A stretch of DNA of 64,000 nucleotides from Neorhizobium petrolearium (GTDB lineage: Bacteria > Pseudomonadota > Alphaproteobacteria > Rhizobiales > Rhizobiaceae): NCBI RefSeq assembly GCF_017873175.1, contig NZ_JAGGJW010000001.1, forward strand, positions 186,001 through 250,000. Direction: 5' to 3'. Position numbers and translations under genes: made by a program. The notes below the pieces were generated by a model that searched no databases, was not told where the DNA came from, and was given only the letters and a program-made list of their open reading frames with translations. Shown here piece after piece: positions 9,258-18,335 of the stretch (position 1 is its first letter; each line of letters opens with the position of its first letter).

Positions 9258-10807
9258 GCCACATTCTCCCGTATGATTTCGTTGGTCTCGCCGGCTCCGA
9301 GCCGGATCTTGCCGGTCGTCGTGCGCGGCAATGCATCGCGGAATTCGACGCTTTTCGGCACCATGTAATCCTCAAGCTGGCCAGCGCAGTGGCGGATGAT
9401 CTCGCGTTCCGTCAGCCCCGCGCCATCCTCGATCACCACATAGGCGCGGATCGCCTGACCGAAGACCGGGTCGTCAATGCCGCCGACGATCGCTTCGCGT
9501 ATGCCCGGCAGCGCATAGAGAACCCGCTCGACCTCCTGCGGGCTCACCTTTTCGCCACGCGTCTTGATGATATCGTCGCGCCGGCTGACAAAGTAGAGAA
9601 ACCCGTCTGCATCGGTGCGGAACAGATCGCCGGTATGCAGCCGCCGGCCATCAGCCACCGGAGAAAGCGCGCGCAGCGATGTCAGGCTGTCGCCCCAATA
9701 GCCGGACATCACGTGCGGCCCTTCGACGACGAGCTCTCCGACCACGTCGGGGGGCGCCGGGAGCCCGTCCTCGTCGATGACGAAGGCCCTGGTGCCGGGA
9801 ATGGCCTTGCCGACCGAAAGAGGCCGGCGGGCAATTTCATCCGGCGGCAGGTAGGTGGCGCGCAGGCATTCGGTCTGACCGTACATCAGGAAAAGCCGTG
9901 TTGCCGGGAAGAGATGCTGCAGCCGTTCGGTGAAAGCAGGCGGCATGGCGGCGGCCGCACTGGTTATATAGCGCAGTTGCGGCAGAAAGCCGGGCTCGAG
10001 ATCCTTCATGCCGGCAATGAGCGCGGCCATCGGTGGCACCAAAGGGAAGCCGGTCGCCTTGACCTCCGCCAGCCGCTCCAGGATCTTGCGCGGAAACGCG
10101 AAGCTCTTCTCCAGAACCAGCGTGCCGCCGACCATCACCATCGTGACCATCTGCGTAATGCCGTAGCCGAAAGAGAGAGGCAGCACGCTCAGCACGATGT
10201 CGTCCGCCGTATTGTCGAGATAGGAGGCGATTGCGTCGCAGGCGGCCTGGACATTGGTATGCGTGAGCATGACGCCCTTCGGTCGCCCGGTCGATCCCGA
10301 GGTATGGATCAAGAGCGCTAGCGCTTCCTTGTTTCGGAATTGCCGCGGCGGTGCCTTCGGCTCGCGCGCCACGGCCTCCTCGAACCGCAAGGCCTCGCCG
10401 GTATCTCTTCCCGCATCCGCCTGTACGATGATCACCACAGGCCGACTCTTCGCGCTAGCCACCGCGGCATTGATAACCATCAGCTGGCGCGCTTGCGTGA
10501 GGATCGCAGCCGCCTCGGTGCTTTCCAGGATGATGGCGAGCTTGTCCGCCTTGATCGAAGGATGGAGCGGGCAGGGCACCGCACCGGCCTTCCAGGCGCC
10601 AAAGAAGCTGATGACGGCCTCGTGGCCGTTATCCAGCAGCATCAGTACCCGGTCTCCGGGCTTGATGCCGGCACGGGCGAGGCTCGCCGCCAACCGGTCG
10701 GATTGCGCATCGAGGTCCGCATAGGTCAGCCGGACATCGCCCGCGACGAGCGCGATCTTGTTGCCGAACCGTCGGGCGCTTTCGCGGAGCCGTGCCTCTA
10801 GGCGCAT
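9254..10807 (-). CDS. Class I adenylate-forming enzyme (acyl/amino acid--carrier ligase type)
   Basis: A 517-residue AMP-binding enzyme. It shows the A3 motif IHTSGSTGRPKGVMLTH, the A5-type YGQTECLRATY motif, HTGDLF, the hinge region RRDDIIKTRGEKVSPQEVE and the C-terminal catalytic lysine in TTTGKIRLG. The size and motifs match stand-alone ligases that load an acid onto an acyl or peptidyl carrier protein. Its gene begins 19 bases after a carrier-protein gene and ends in a 4-base overlap with the NadE-like gene, so the three are surely one operon. The natural acid is unknown. An acyl-CoA ligase role is the alternative. Confidence 0.85.
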   Translation of the reverse strand: MRLEARLRESARRFGNKIALVAGDVRLTYADLDAQSDRLAASLARAGIKPGDRVLMLLDNGHEAVISFFGAWKAGAVPCPLHPSIKADKLAIILESTEAAAILTQARQLMVINAAVASAKSRPVVIIVQADAGRDTGEALRFEEAVAREPKAPPRQFRNKEALALLIHTSGSTGRPKGVMLTHTNVQAACDAIASYLDNTADDIVLSVLPLSFGYGITQMVTMVMVGGTLVLEKSFAFPRKILERLAEVKATGFPLVPPMAALIAGMKDLEPGFLPQLRYITSAAAAMPPAFTERLQHLFPATRLFLMYGQTECLRATYLPPDEIARRPLSVGKAIPGTRAFVIDEDGLPAPPDVVGELVVEGPHVMSGYWGDSLTSLRALSPVADGRRLHTGDLFRTDADGFLYFVSRRDDIIKTRGEKVSPQEVERVLYALPGIREAIVGGIDDPVFGQAIRAYVVIEDGAGLTEREIIRHCAGQLEDYMVPKSVEFRDALPRTTTGKIRLGAGETNEIIRENVA

Positions 10808-10826
10808 CGCATGACCTTTCCGGCGC

Positions 10827-11084
10827 TCACGCCGCCGCGGGAAGCTTGGAGGCGAGATATCGGGTCATGTTGTCGATGCTGTCGAGGTTTTCCGGCACGA
10901 TTTCTTCGTCGGCGACCGTGATGCCGTAGGTCTGCTCCAGAAAGGCGATGAGTTCGAGCACGCCGGTCGAGTCGATCACGCCGGTCTCAAGCAGCGACTG
11001 GCTGTTCGTCACCTCGGCATCGGCGCGGAAAAGGAAATTTTCCGCAATAAATTCGCGCACCGCATTTTCGAATGCATTTGCCAT
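10827..11084 (-). CDS. Acyl/peptidyl carrier protein
   Basis: An 85-residue carrier protein. The phosphopantetheine attachment residue is Ser39 in GVIDSTGVLELIAFLEQ, a clear D-S motif, in a four-helix-sized domain. I place the start at 11084 (MANAFENAV) because AGAGGGG precedes it; a start 18 codons upstream has no such site. It is not the housekeeping fatty-acid AcpP, whose motif is DSLDxVE. Its place directly upstream of an adenylating enzyme suggests it receives the activated acid. A phosphopantetheinyl transferase is not encoded here and would be supplied from elsewhere. Confidence 0.87.
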   Translation of the reverse strand: MANAFENAVREFIAENFLFRADAEVTNSQSLLETGVIDSTGVLELIAFLEQTYGITVADEEIVPENLDSIDNMTRYLASKLPAAA

Positions 11085-11218
11085 CGCCCAACCCCTCTTT
11101 TTCCTGAAATCCCAGCGCAGATACGGCGCGGAAGTCAAGCGGCCATCTTCAGCATCACCCCTAAATGTTTCGCTAAAGCCGGAAATACTTTTGTATCTAT
11201 GTGTCGTAATGGACGAAT

Positions 11219-12064
11219 TTACTTGAGCTCCAGCGACATTTCCGACTGTGTCAGACTGCTTTTGCGCCAGGCGATGCGCCGCATGAACCGGTCGAGCGCG
11301 CCCTCCGGCACATTTTCGACGACGTAGAGCTTGCGCCCGGGATAGCGCGCCGCCAGTGCATCCGTCAGCGACCGGCCCAATCCCCGGCGGCGATGGTCCG
11401 GATCGACGGCAAGGCCGTAGAGCCGCACGTCGCGGCCGCTGTCATCCACCAATGCGGCCGCCTTTCCGTCGAGCGCAAAGCCTTTGAGCGGCGGCCCGGC
11501 CTGCCGGAAGCAGATCGGATCCGTCTGCCAGGTCGGGTCAGCATCCGAGAATTTTGACAGCATCTCGACGGCGGTCGCGAGATCGCATTCCGTCGCCGGC
11601 ATCACGTCCGGGGCGGCGACCTCGTGGCTGCGGCTGAAGCCGACCAGCTTTCGGGTGATTTCGAAGCCGAGCGAAAGGTAGAGGTCGCGCGCCCGGACAT
11701 TGGAATTGATCACCTCGAGGATAAGTTTCGCCTCGCCGCGCGCCCTGGCTGCCTCGATGGCTTCGCGCATGATGCTGCGTCCAAGCCCCCTGGCGCGGAT
11801 CGTCGGGCCGATGCCGAGTGCGCTGATGCGCGACCGGTCGCCTCGTCTGGCAACGAGCAGGATGCCCGCGGGTTTTTCACCGTCGAAGAAGACCTGGCTG
11901 ATGTCGGGATCGACGTCCTCCCGCTGGACGCGCAGCGCCAAGGCCTGCGACGTGACGTTGACCGGAACGACGTAACCCGCAAAGCCTTCGGTATAGGCCT
12001 GCGCCGCCACCTCCAGCGGGCAGGCCGAAAGCGGGCGGCGGATGGTGGGGGTGCTGAGGTCCAT
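11219..12064 (-). CDS. Tandem GNAT-domain N-acetyltransferase
   Basis: A 281-residue protein with two GNAT domains. Each shows the acetyl-CoA pyrophosphate-binding loop: RARGLGRSIM in the N-terminal half and RRRGLGRSLTD in the C-terminal half. The first domain also has the NSNVRARDLYLSLGFE strand-helix typical of the fold; the second looks shorter. AAGGAGCG precedes the ATG at 12064. It lies 29 bases downstream of the 2-hydroxyacid dehydrogenase gene and about 134 bases upstream of the carrier-protein gene, all on the minus strand, so it may be the middle of one operon. The substrate is unknown. Confidence 0.8.
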   Translation of the reverse strand: MDLSTPTIRRPLSACPLEVAAQAYTEGFAGYVVPVNVTSQALALRVQREDVDPDISQVFFDGEKPAGILLVARRGDRSRISALGIGPTIRARGLGRSIMREAIEAARARGEAKLILEVINSNVRARDLYLSLGFEITRKLVGFSRSHEVAAPDVMPATECDLATAVEMLSKFSDADPTWQTDPICFRQAGPPLKGFALDGKAAALVDDSGRDVRLYGLAVDPDHRRRGLGRSLTDALAARYPGRKLYVVENVPEGALDRFMRRIAWRKSSLTQSEMSLELK

Positions 12065-12093
12065 CGATTGCGCTCCTTGAGGCCGCGATGATG

Positions 12094-13044
12094 TTAAAGA
12101 ACGTTGGTCGGCGCGCCCTTTTCGAAATTCTCGATATGGCTGATTACCTGCGCCCAGAGCGTCTGCATCGCCTCGTCGCTCGCCCAGGCGACATGCGGTG
12201 TCACGATGACGTTCGACCGCTCGAGGACGGCGAGCAGCGGATTGTCCGGCGCCGGCGGTTCCTTCGTCAGAACGTCGAAGCCGGCACCGGCGATCAGCCC
12301 CTCGTTGAGAGCGGTGACCAGGTCCGCCTCGTTCACCAGTCCGCCGCGTGCCGTGTTGATGATCAGCGGGCGCTTCTTCATCCTGCGGAATTCCTCGATC
12401 CCGATCAGGTTTCGCGTCGTCGGCGTCAGCGGCATATGGAAGGTGATGATGTCGGCAGTTTTCAGCACGTCATCGAAAGCTGTGTAACCCGGCTCGATCG
12501 TCTCGGTACCCTTGCGGGCCGCAAAGATGACTTTCATGCCGAAGGCCTCGGCAATCTTCGCCACTGACTTGCCGAGTGCCCCGCGGCCGAAAATGCCGAG
12601 TGTCGAACCGGCAAGGTCGCGGATCGGGTGGTTGAAGAAGCAGAACTGGTTGGCGCGCTGCCATTCGCCGGCGATCACGTCCTGCCGAAAACCGACGATC
12701 GAGTGACGCAGCGCGAAAATGAGCGCGAATGTATGCTCAGGCACCGTGTTGACCGCATAGCCGCGCACGTTAGACACGGTGATGCCGCGCTCCTTGGCGA
12801 AAGCGAGGTCGATCACGTCATAGCCGGTGGCGGCGACGGCGATCATCTTCAGCTTCGATGCAGCGGCTATTGCCTGCTCGCGAACCGGCGCTTTGTTGGT
12901 GATGACGATATCGGCGTCTGCAATACGCGCGGCGACGTCCTCCGGCGCTGTCTTGCCGTATTCCACCCACTCATGCGCAAAAGAGGGTCTTGTGATCGTC
13001 ACCGAGGGGCCGATCGTGTCGCGGTCGAGAAACACCACCTTCAT
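12094..13044 (-). CDS. D-2-hydroxyacid dehydrogenase (NAD-dependent)
   Basis: A 316-residue member of the D-isomer 2-hydroxyacid dehydrogenase family, which interconverts 2-ketoacids and D-2-hydroxyacids (glycerate/hydroxypyruvate type most likely). The Rossmann motif is GIFGRGALGKSVAKIAEAFG. The catalytic Arg lies in NTARGGLVNEADL and the catalytic His in HVAWAS. The start at 13044 (MKVVFLDRD) fits the family; the frame is open for 88 more codons upstream but that stretch is low-complexity and overlaps the divergent gene. The 106-base gap to the divergent FAD oxidoreductase gene should hold both promoters. Whether it serves the downstream carrier-protein cluster or general metabolism is open. 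Confidence 0.88.
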   Translation of the reverse strand: MKVVFLDRDTIGPSVTITRPSFAHEWVEYGKTAPEDVAARIADADIVITNKAPVREQAIAAASKLKMIAVAATGYDVIDLAFAKERGITVSNVRGYAVNTVPEHTFALIFALRHSIVGFRQDVIAGEWQRANQFCFFNHPIRDLAGSTLGIFGRGALGKSVAKIAEAFGMKVIFAARKGTETIEPGYTAFDDVLKTADIITFHMPLTPTTRNLIGIEEFRRMKKRPLIINTARGGLVNEADLVTALNEGLIAGAGFDVLTKEPPAPDNPLLAVLERSNVIVTPHVAWASDEAMQTLWAQVISHIENFEKGAPTNVL

Positions 13045-13150
13045 TGAGAAAAATCCTGCATGATAAATCCTCCCTCGCAGCCGAAGTCTGGCCGCAGCCG
13101 ATTTCTCGTATATCATTCTGCCTGCTAATCGGAAGAGCGCGGAGAACGGA

Positions 13151-14263
13151 ATGAACGAGGTGCCGGAGCTCGATTGTGTCGTCATCGGCGGCGGCGTGGT
13201 GGGGCTCGCGGTGGCGCGTGAGCTGGCGCTTGCCGGCCGCGAGGTCGTACTCCTGGAAGCGGAGCCGATGACCGGCAGCGTCACATCCGCCCGTAACAGC
13301 GAAGTCATCCACGCCGGTCTCTATTATCCAACCGGCAGCCTGAAGGCCGAACTCTGCGTCGCCGGCAGGTCCCGGCTCTACGACTATTGCCGTGAAAGAG
13401 ATATCCCGCACAGGCGATGCGGCAAGCTGGTCGTCGCCTCCAACGAGGCGGAGGTCGGCTATCTCGAAAAGCTCCTGAAACAGGCCGAAGCCAACGGGGT
13501 CGAGGATTGTTACCTGATCGGCGGCGCCGAGCTTGCGGGCATGGAGCCGCGGATCAAAGGCTTCGCCGCACTCGTTTCGCCCTCGACCGGCATCATCGAC
13601 AGCCACCGGCTGATGGAGGCTTACGTCATCGATATCGAGGCGCATGGCGGCGCGATCGTGCTGAACTCGCCCGTCCTGAGCGGAGAGCTGCTGGACGACG
13701 TCGTCCGGCTTTTGGTCGGCGGCCGCGATCCGGTGGAGATCGAGGCGAAGTTGGTGGTAAATGCCGCGGGCCTGAATGCCTGGGCGGTCTCGGAGGGCTT
13801 GACCGGCCTTGACCCAAAGACGATACCGGAACGCCACTATGCGAAGGGCTGCTATTTCTCGCTCGCCGGCCGTGCACCGGCGGAGCGGCTCATCTATCCA
13901 GTGCCGGAACCGGGCGGCCTCGGCGTCCACCTGACGCTCGATCTCTCTGGTCAGGCGCGTTTCGGACCGGATGTCGAATGGGTCGAGACGATCGATTACG
14001 ATGTCGATCCGCGCCGGGCGGACAGGTTCTATGCAGCCATCCGCCGCTATTGGCCGGACCTGGCTGATGGAGCATTGCAGCCTGCCTATTCCGGCATGCG
14101 TCCCAAGGTGGTTGGGCCTAACGGGGGAGGTGGCGGCGACTTCGTCATTCAGGGACCTGAGGCGACCGGTCATACCGCTTACGTCGCGCTTTACGGTATC
14201 GAAAGCCCCGGCCTCACGGCCTCCATGGCGATTGCCGAAAGGGTGGCGCGCCTCGCTTTGTGA
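13151..14263 (+). CDS. FAD-dependent oxidoreductase, L-2-hydroxyglutarate dehydrogenase-like
   Basis: A 370-residue flavoprotein of the DAO family. The N-terminal dinucleotide fold VVIGGGVVGLAVARELA is followed by the family segment SVTSARNSEVIHAGLYYP, which is characteristic of L-2-hydroxyglutarate dehydrogenase (LhgO/L2HGDH)-like enzymes. A second nucleotide-binding region, VVNAAGLNAW, is in place, as is the C-terminal GIESPGLTAS. It oxidises an L-2-hydroxyacid to the 2-ketoacid, passing electrons to the membrane chain. The divergent neighbour is a D-2-hydroxyacid dehydrogenase and the convergent neighbours are a DapA-family lyase and an RraA-like aldolase, which points to hydroxyacid or sugar-acid breakdown. 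Substrate not certain. Confidence 0.87.
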   Translation: MNEVPELDCVVIGGGVVGLAVARELALAGREVVLLEAEPMTGSVTSARNSEVIHAGLYYPTGSLKAELCVAGRSRLYDYCRERDIPHRRCGKLVVASNEAEVGYLEKLLKQAEANGVEDCYLIGGAELAGMEPRIKGFAALVSPSTGIIDSHRLMEAYVIDIEAHGGAIVLNSPVLSGELLDDVVRLLVGGRDPVEIEAKLVVNAAGLNAWAVSEGLTGLDPKTIPERHYAKGCYFSLAGRAPAERLIYPVPEPGGLGVHLTLDLSGQARFGPDVEWVETIDYDVDPRRADRFYAAIRRYWPDLADGALQPAYSGMRPKVVGPNGGGGGDFVIQGPEATGHTAYVALYGIESPGLTASMAIAERVARLAL

Positions 14264-14281
14264 AGGGAGGCGCTACCGGAT

Positions 14282-15208
14282 TCAGAGCGCCGCCCGCTTG
14301 TCATGCTTGGCGAGGCGGGCAAGCAGGTAGTCGACTTCCGCCTTCGCAGTCGCCGAAAGCATCTGCGCCGGCTTGCGCTGTACATCTGTGGCGATAACCC
14401 CGCGCCGTTTCAGCACGTGCTTCCTGATTGCAAGGCCGACGCCGACCTGTTGCTCGTAGCGGATAAGTGGCAGATGCGCATCGAAGAGATCATGCGCCTC
14501 GTCCCGCCTACCGGCCGCAAAAAGGCTGATCAGTTCGGTCAGCATGTCCGGGAAACCATAGCCGGTCATCGCGCCGTCGGCGCCGCGTTCCGGTTCGAAA
14601 TCAAGAAACAGGCCGCCATTGCCGCACAGGATCGAGAAGGGACGCAGTTCGCCCGTCTTCTGCATGGCGCGCAGCTTTGAAATCTTCTCGAGTCCCGGCC
14701 AATCTTCATGCTTCAGCATCAGGCAGGACGGATGATTGGTCATGATCTTCGCAATGACGCCGGGCGACATGACGACGGTGAGCGTCAGCGGATAATCCTG
14801 CAGCACCCATGGCACATCCTCGCCGACCGCCTCGACGGCGCCGCCGAAATAGTTGACGATCTGGTCATCGGTCCTCAGCGAAGGAGGCGGGGCGATCATG
14901 ACCCCGGCCGCACCCATCTCCATCGCGTCGCGTGCCAGCGACCGCATGCCGGCAAAGCCGGGCGCCGAAACGCCGACGATCACCGGCACCTTGGCGCGCG
15001 CGAGAACGCGTTTGACGATCGCGCGGCTCTCTTCAGGCTCCATTTTCGGTGCCTCGCCCATGATGCCGAGGATAGTGATGCCTGTGCAGCCGCTTTCCTC
15101 GTAGAAATCCGTCAGCCGGTCGATCGAGACAAAGTCGATCGAGCCGTCTTCAAGAAAGGGCGTGGTGGCGATGGCATAGACGCCGTTGGAATCGGCTCCG
15201 AATGTCAT
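14282..15208 (-). CDS. DapA-family (dihydrodipicolinate synthase-like) lyase/aldolase
   Basis: A 308-residue TIM-barrel protein of the N-acetylneuraminate lyase/DHDPS superfamily. The segment GITILGIMGEAPKMEPEES matches the substrate-carboxylate loop, the conserved Tyr is in LQDYP and the Schiff-base Lys is in MLKHEDWPG. True DapA is expected elsewhere; this copy overlaps an RraA-like aldolase gene by four bases (ATGA at 15205-15208), so the pair is probably a catabolic unit acting on a sugar acid or 4-hydroxy-2-oxoglutarate-type compound. An AGGA-containing site precedes the ATG. The exact substrate cannot be read from the sequence. Confidence 0.85.
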   Translation of the reverse strand: MTFGADSNGVYAIATTPFLEDGSIDFVSIDRLTDFYEESGCTGITILGIMGEAPKMEPEESRAIVKRVLARAKVPVIVGVSAPGFAGMRSLARDAMEMGAAGVMIAPPPSLRTDDQIVNYFGGAVEAVGEDVPWVLQDYPLTLTVVMSPGVIAKIMTNHPSCLMLKHEDWPGLEKISKLRAMQKTGELRPFSILCGNGGLFLDFEPERGADGAMTGYGFPDMLTELISLFAAGRRDEAHDLFDAHLPLIRYEQQVGVGLAIRKHVLKRRGVIATDVQRKPAQMLSATAKAEVDYLLARLAKHDKRAAL

Positions 15209-15912
15209 TTCTGGCTGTCCTTCCAGGCCTGGTAGCGGGCTTTCGTTTCTGCGTTCATCGGATAGAGGCCGGGCAGCGGCACGCCGCGGTCGACCTCGGT
15301 CATGATCCAGGCTTCCATCCGTTCCTGCTCGGGAGCTTCCGCAAGAACCGCCTCGAGGAGTTTCGCGGGGATCAGCACGGCACCGTCTTCGTCCACCACG
15401 ACGATGTCATCGGGGAAGACGGCGACGCCGCCGCAGGCGATTGGCTCCTGCCAGCCGACAAAAGTAAGCCCGGCAACGGACGGCGGGGCTGCGACCCCGT
15501 TGCACCAGACCTTCATGCCGCTGCCGAGCACGCCTTCGGCGTCGCGCATGACGCCGTCAGTAACGAGAGCCGCTACATTGCGCTTGGCCATGCGGGCGCA
15601 AAGAATGTCACCGAAAATGCCGGCATCGGTGACGCCCATGGCATCCGCGACCGCCACGCAGCCTTCCGGCATCGCCTCGATCGCAGCGCGGGTCGAGATC
15701 GGCGAAGACCAGCTTTCCGGCGTCGCCAGGTCCTCGCGGGCAGGCACGAAGCGCAGCGTGAAGGCCCTGCCGACGACACGGCCCTGGCCGGGCCTGATCG
15801 GCTTGGTGCCGCGCATCCAGACGTTTCGCAGGCCCTTCTTCAAAAGCACCGTGGTCAGCGTGGCGGTGGAAACGCCTTTGAGCGTCTCGATGATCTCCAG
15901 GTCCAGCGGCAT
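15205..15912 (-). CDS. RraA-like protein (HMG/CHA aldolase type)
   Basis: A 235-residue member of the RraA/4-hydroxy-4-methyl-2-oxoglutarate aldolase family. The GDILCARMAKRN segment and LVTDGVMRDAEGV, with the conserved Arg-Asp pair that binds substrate and metal, are present. In E. coli RraA inhibits RNase E, but members longer than ~160 residues in catabolic operons are usually aldolases or decarboxylases. Here the stop overlaps the start of a DapA-family gene, supporting the enzymatic reading. AAGGAGAATTC stands directly before the ATG at 15912. A candidate promoter (TTGACG, 17-base spacer, GAATAT) lies about 60-90 bases upstream on the minus strand. Confidence 0.85.
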   Translation of the reverse strand: MPLDLEIIETLKGVSTATLTTVLLKKGLRNVWMRGTKPIRPGQGRVVGRAFTLRFVPAREDLATPESWSSPISTRAAIEAMPEGCVAVADAMGVTDAGIFGDILCARMAKRNVAALVTDGVMRDAEGVLGSGMKVWCNGVAAPPSVAGLTFVGWQEPIACGGVAVFPDDIVVVDEDGAVLIPAKLLEAVLAEAPEQERMEAWIMTEVDRGVPLPGLYPMNAETKARYQAWKDSQK

Positions 15913-16284
15913 GAATTCTCCTTGGGAAATGTCTTGAGCCGCCAGGACCGGCGGCGCGCGCGATATTCCTTCGCGTGATCCCGTTCGTCAAGGAAACTGA
16001 TGGCCTTCCTTAATTGACACGACAGCGATCCGCCGCGCTTTAGGCGATCATAATGTCAACCTTCTGGAGGCCCGGCGCCCGCCTGATGCGTGATCCGCCG
16101 CACCGAGCCTCCGGCCGCTGCCCAAGCGGGGAGGACTCCGCCCGGCGCGACGGGCCTGACGTTTTTCGAGTCCTGCTCTTGGTTCCAGTGCCGTTAAGAA
16201 TCGAGCTAAACGGACCTTTATTTTCCACAGCTCCTGTGCCGGGGCGGCACAGATCCACCGAGGATGGTCCGGCAAATCCCGTCT
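15913..16284. other. Intergenic region upstream of the RraA-like gene
   Basis: These 372 bases hold the ribosome site and probable promoter of the RraA-like gene near 15920-15995. I see no convincing gene in the rest. Short open frames around 16040-16295 on both strands lack ribosome sites and look like high-GC background. No terminator hairpin for the acyltransferase gene was recognised. Confidence 0.5.
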
Positions 16285-18036
16285 TCACGGGCTGATTGAT
16301 CTGACCGCGGAGACAATCATCGGAGCCGCATAGATCGCGCCGAACTTCGTGAAGTGCATTCTGTCCTGCGAGATCATCTGGCCGCGATCATCGAAAACCG
16401 GCAGTCCGCCTCTATTGCCTTCGAGAGAGGCCAGAAGGTCGAAATAGTTTTCGGGAGGAAGCTGTTTTCTGAGAGTCTCGTTCTGTGCGCGGACGCTTTC
16501 GATCGGGGTGGTCAGGGCATAGGCTCTTTTTTCGACCGGCACCCCGATGAACGGGTTGAGGTTGTAGCCGAAATGCTTCGGGCCAATCACTAGGGCTCTC
16601 CTTTCGAGCTGCTTCGCGCGGGAGACCAGCCGCGAAGCGCAATCGTCAATGCCGGTGAGAACGATGTAGTCGGCCTGTTGGAAAAGGGCGTCGTGGACCG
16701 GGGACTGCATTTCGCCCTGCCGGCAATAGGCGGGAAGGTCTTCTCTGTAAACGAGATTTCGGCCGGCCAGGAAGCCGCCTTCGAACAGCGCGTTCGCCAC
16801 ATCACGTGCGAAGCTGTCGCCAACCACCAGAACATTTTCCTGTGCATTTGCGGGGAAGGTATCTGCGGTGTAAGTCCTGATCCGTTCATTGTAGGCTATG
16901 TAAAGATCGCCCTGCTTGGCGTTTGGGAATACCCTGTCCGGCCGTCCCTGGGTTGTGTGAAGATAGAGTCCGAAAGTCACCATAAGGGCCGCAGCAGCGG
17001 TACAGATCGCAGTGAAGGGCCTCACCTTTAACAAGGTCGGTTTCCTGAAAGGCAGCTCGATGAAGCGCCAGGAGAGCCAGGCGACCGGAAAAATCGACAG
17101 TGTTAAAGCCGCCATCAGGGCGGGTGAAGGCGGATCCAGGCTTCGGATGCGGGCGAATGCGAATATCGGCTGGTGCCACAGATAGGCGCTGTAGCTGATC
17201 AGCCCGATCATGACGAACACCTTGGTCGAGAGAAGCTGCCCTACCCGGTTTTGCCCGTTGGCGAAAAGAATGATCAGCGCAGTGCCAACGACGGGCGGCA
17301 AAAGGAAAACCGATGGCGTTGGAAGTTTCTCATCAAAAAACACGACGGACCCTAGCACCAACGCCAGTCCCACGAATGCCAGCAAGCCGTCGTGGCGTCT
17401 TGGTCGAAGGGGCGTTAAGGCGCAGATACTTCCCAGCAGCAGTTCCCACGCCCTTCCGAATGGAAGGTAGAAGTTTCCGGACGGAAATTGGACAGAGCCA
17501 ACCTGTGCGAATGCGATGCTGGCGAGCGCGAGAATGCAGAAGAAACCCAGGATCACCTGTTTCGTCTGCTTCCTGAGCAGAAACATCAGAAGCGGAAACG
17601 CTATGTAGAATTGCTCCTCGACCCCGAGGCTCCAGGTGTGAAGGAGAGGTTTGAAGTAACTTTCCAGTTCCCAGTAACCGCTCGTCAGGGCGAGCAGGAT
17701 ATTATTGGAGAACAGCAGGGTGGCGACGACGCTTTGGCCAAAATTCTCCAGATAGTCGGGAAGCATCCACATCCACGCACAAACGGAGGATGCGGCGAGA
17801 ACGACAAGCAGGGCCGGAAGAATTCGCCGCGCTCGCCGCTCGTAGAATTTCCAGAGCGAAAATTTCCCGTTCGTCAGGTCGTCATGGATGATCTTTGTGA
17901 TCAGATATCCGGAGATGACGAAGAAGACGTCCACGCCAATGAACCCACCAGTCGTCAGGCGAAGACCGGCATGCGCCAGAATGACCGAAACCACGGCTAT
18001 TGCGCGAAGACCATCTATCTCCGGTCTGTATTTCAT
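16285..18036 (-). CDS. OafA/YrhL-type membrane acyltransferase with C-terminal SGNH domain
   Basis: A 583-residue inner-membrane acyltransferase. Residues ~1-340 form the multi-pass acyltransferase-3 domain, starting YRPEIDGLRAIAVVSVILAH with the conserved His, then RRARRILPALL and LLHTWSLGVEEQFY. The C-terminal ~230 residues form an SGNH-like domain with VVGDSFARD and DRMHFTKFGA, the Ser and Asp-His blocks. Such two-domain proteins acetylate cell-surface sugars: the membrane part brings acyl groups across and the SGNH part transfers them. I chose the ATG at 18036 from family alignment; a start 35 codons upstream is possible. The target (LPS O-antigen or exopolysaccharide) is not shown by the neighbours. 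Confidence 0.9.
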   Translation of the reverse strand: MKYRPEIDGLRAIAVVSVILAHAGLRLTTGGFIGVDVFFVISGYLITKIIHDDLTNGKFSLWKFYERRARRILPALLVVLAASSVCAWMWMLPDYLENFGQSVVATLLFSNNILLALTSGYWELESYFKPLLHTWSLGVEEQFYIAFPLLMFLLRKQTKQVILGFFCILALASIAFAQVGSVQFPSGNFYLPFGRAWELLLGSICALTPLRPRRHDGLLAFVGLALVLGSVVFFDEKLPTPSVFLLPPVVGTALIILFANGQNRVGQLLSTKVFVMIGLISYSAYLWHQPIFAFARIRSLDPPSPALMAALTLSIFPVAWLSWRFIELPFRKPTLLKVRPFTAICTAAAALMVTFGLYLHTTQGRPDRVFPNAKQGDLYIAYNERIRTYTADTFPANAQENVLVVGDSFARDVANALFEGGFLAGRNLVYREDLPAYCRQGEMQSPVHDALFQQADYIVLTGIDDCASRLVSRAKQLERRALVIGPKHFGYNLNPFIGVPVEKRAYALTTPIESVRAQNETLRKQLPPENYFDLLASLEGNRGGLPVFDDRGQMISQDRMHFTKFGAIYAAPMIVSAVRSISP

Positions 18037-18335
18037 ATGGATGTTCCGACGTATGGATCGATCGTCTGCTGGTGAATGCCCGAAAGTGACCATTTTCACT
18101 GGATCTCGGCTATTCGCCTGATCGGACGCCTGACCTGACAAAAAGGCGTATTTTGCGAGTTTCGTGGGAAAATTCGCTCCCCGGCCTGGTGAGGCGTGCT
18201 TCAGCGGCCTTGTGGGGTAGCTCTGGCGAGAGGCTGCGGGAAATACGCCCGGTGGACCGGTTCACCCTTTGTGAAGGATCGGCGGCGATGGTGCCTGCAT
18301 TCTCAGGCGATTCGCGTAACAGTGATGGAGATGAA

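Noticed and set aside
16040-16295. Short open frames on both strands upstream of the RraA-like gene
   Set aside because: No ribosome sites and no conserved features; treated as intergenic.
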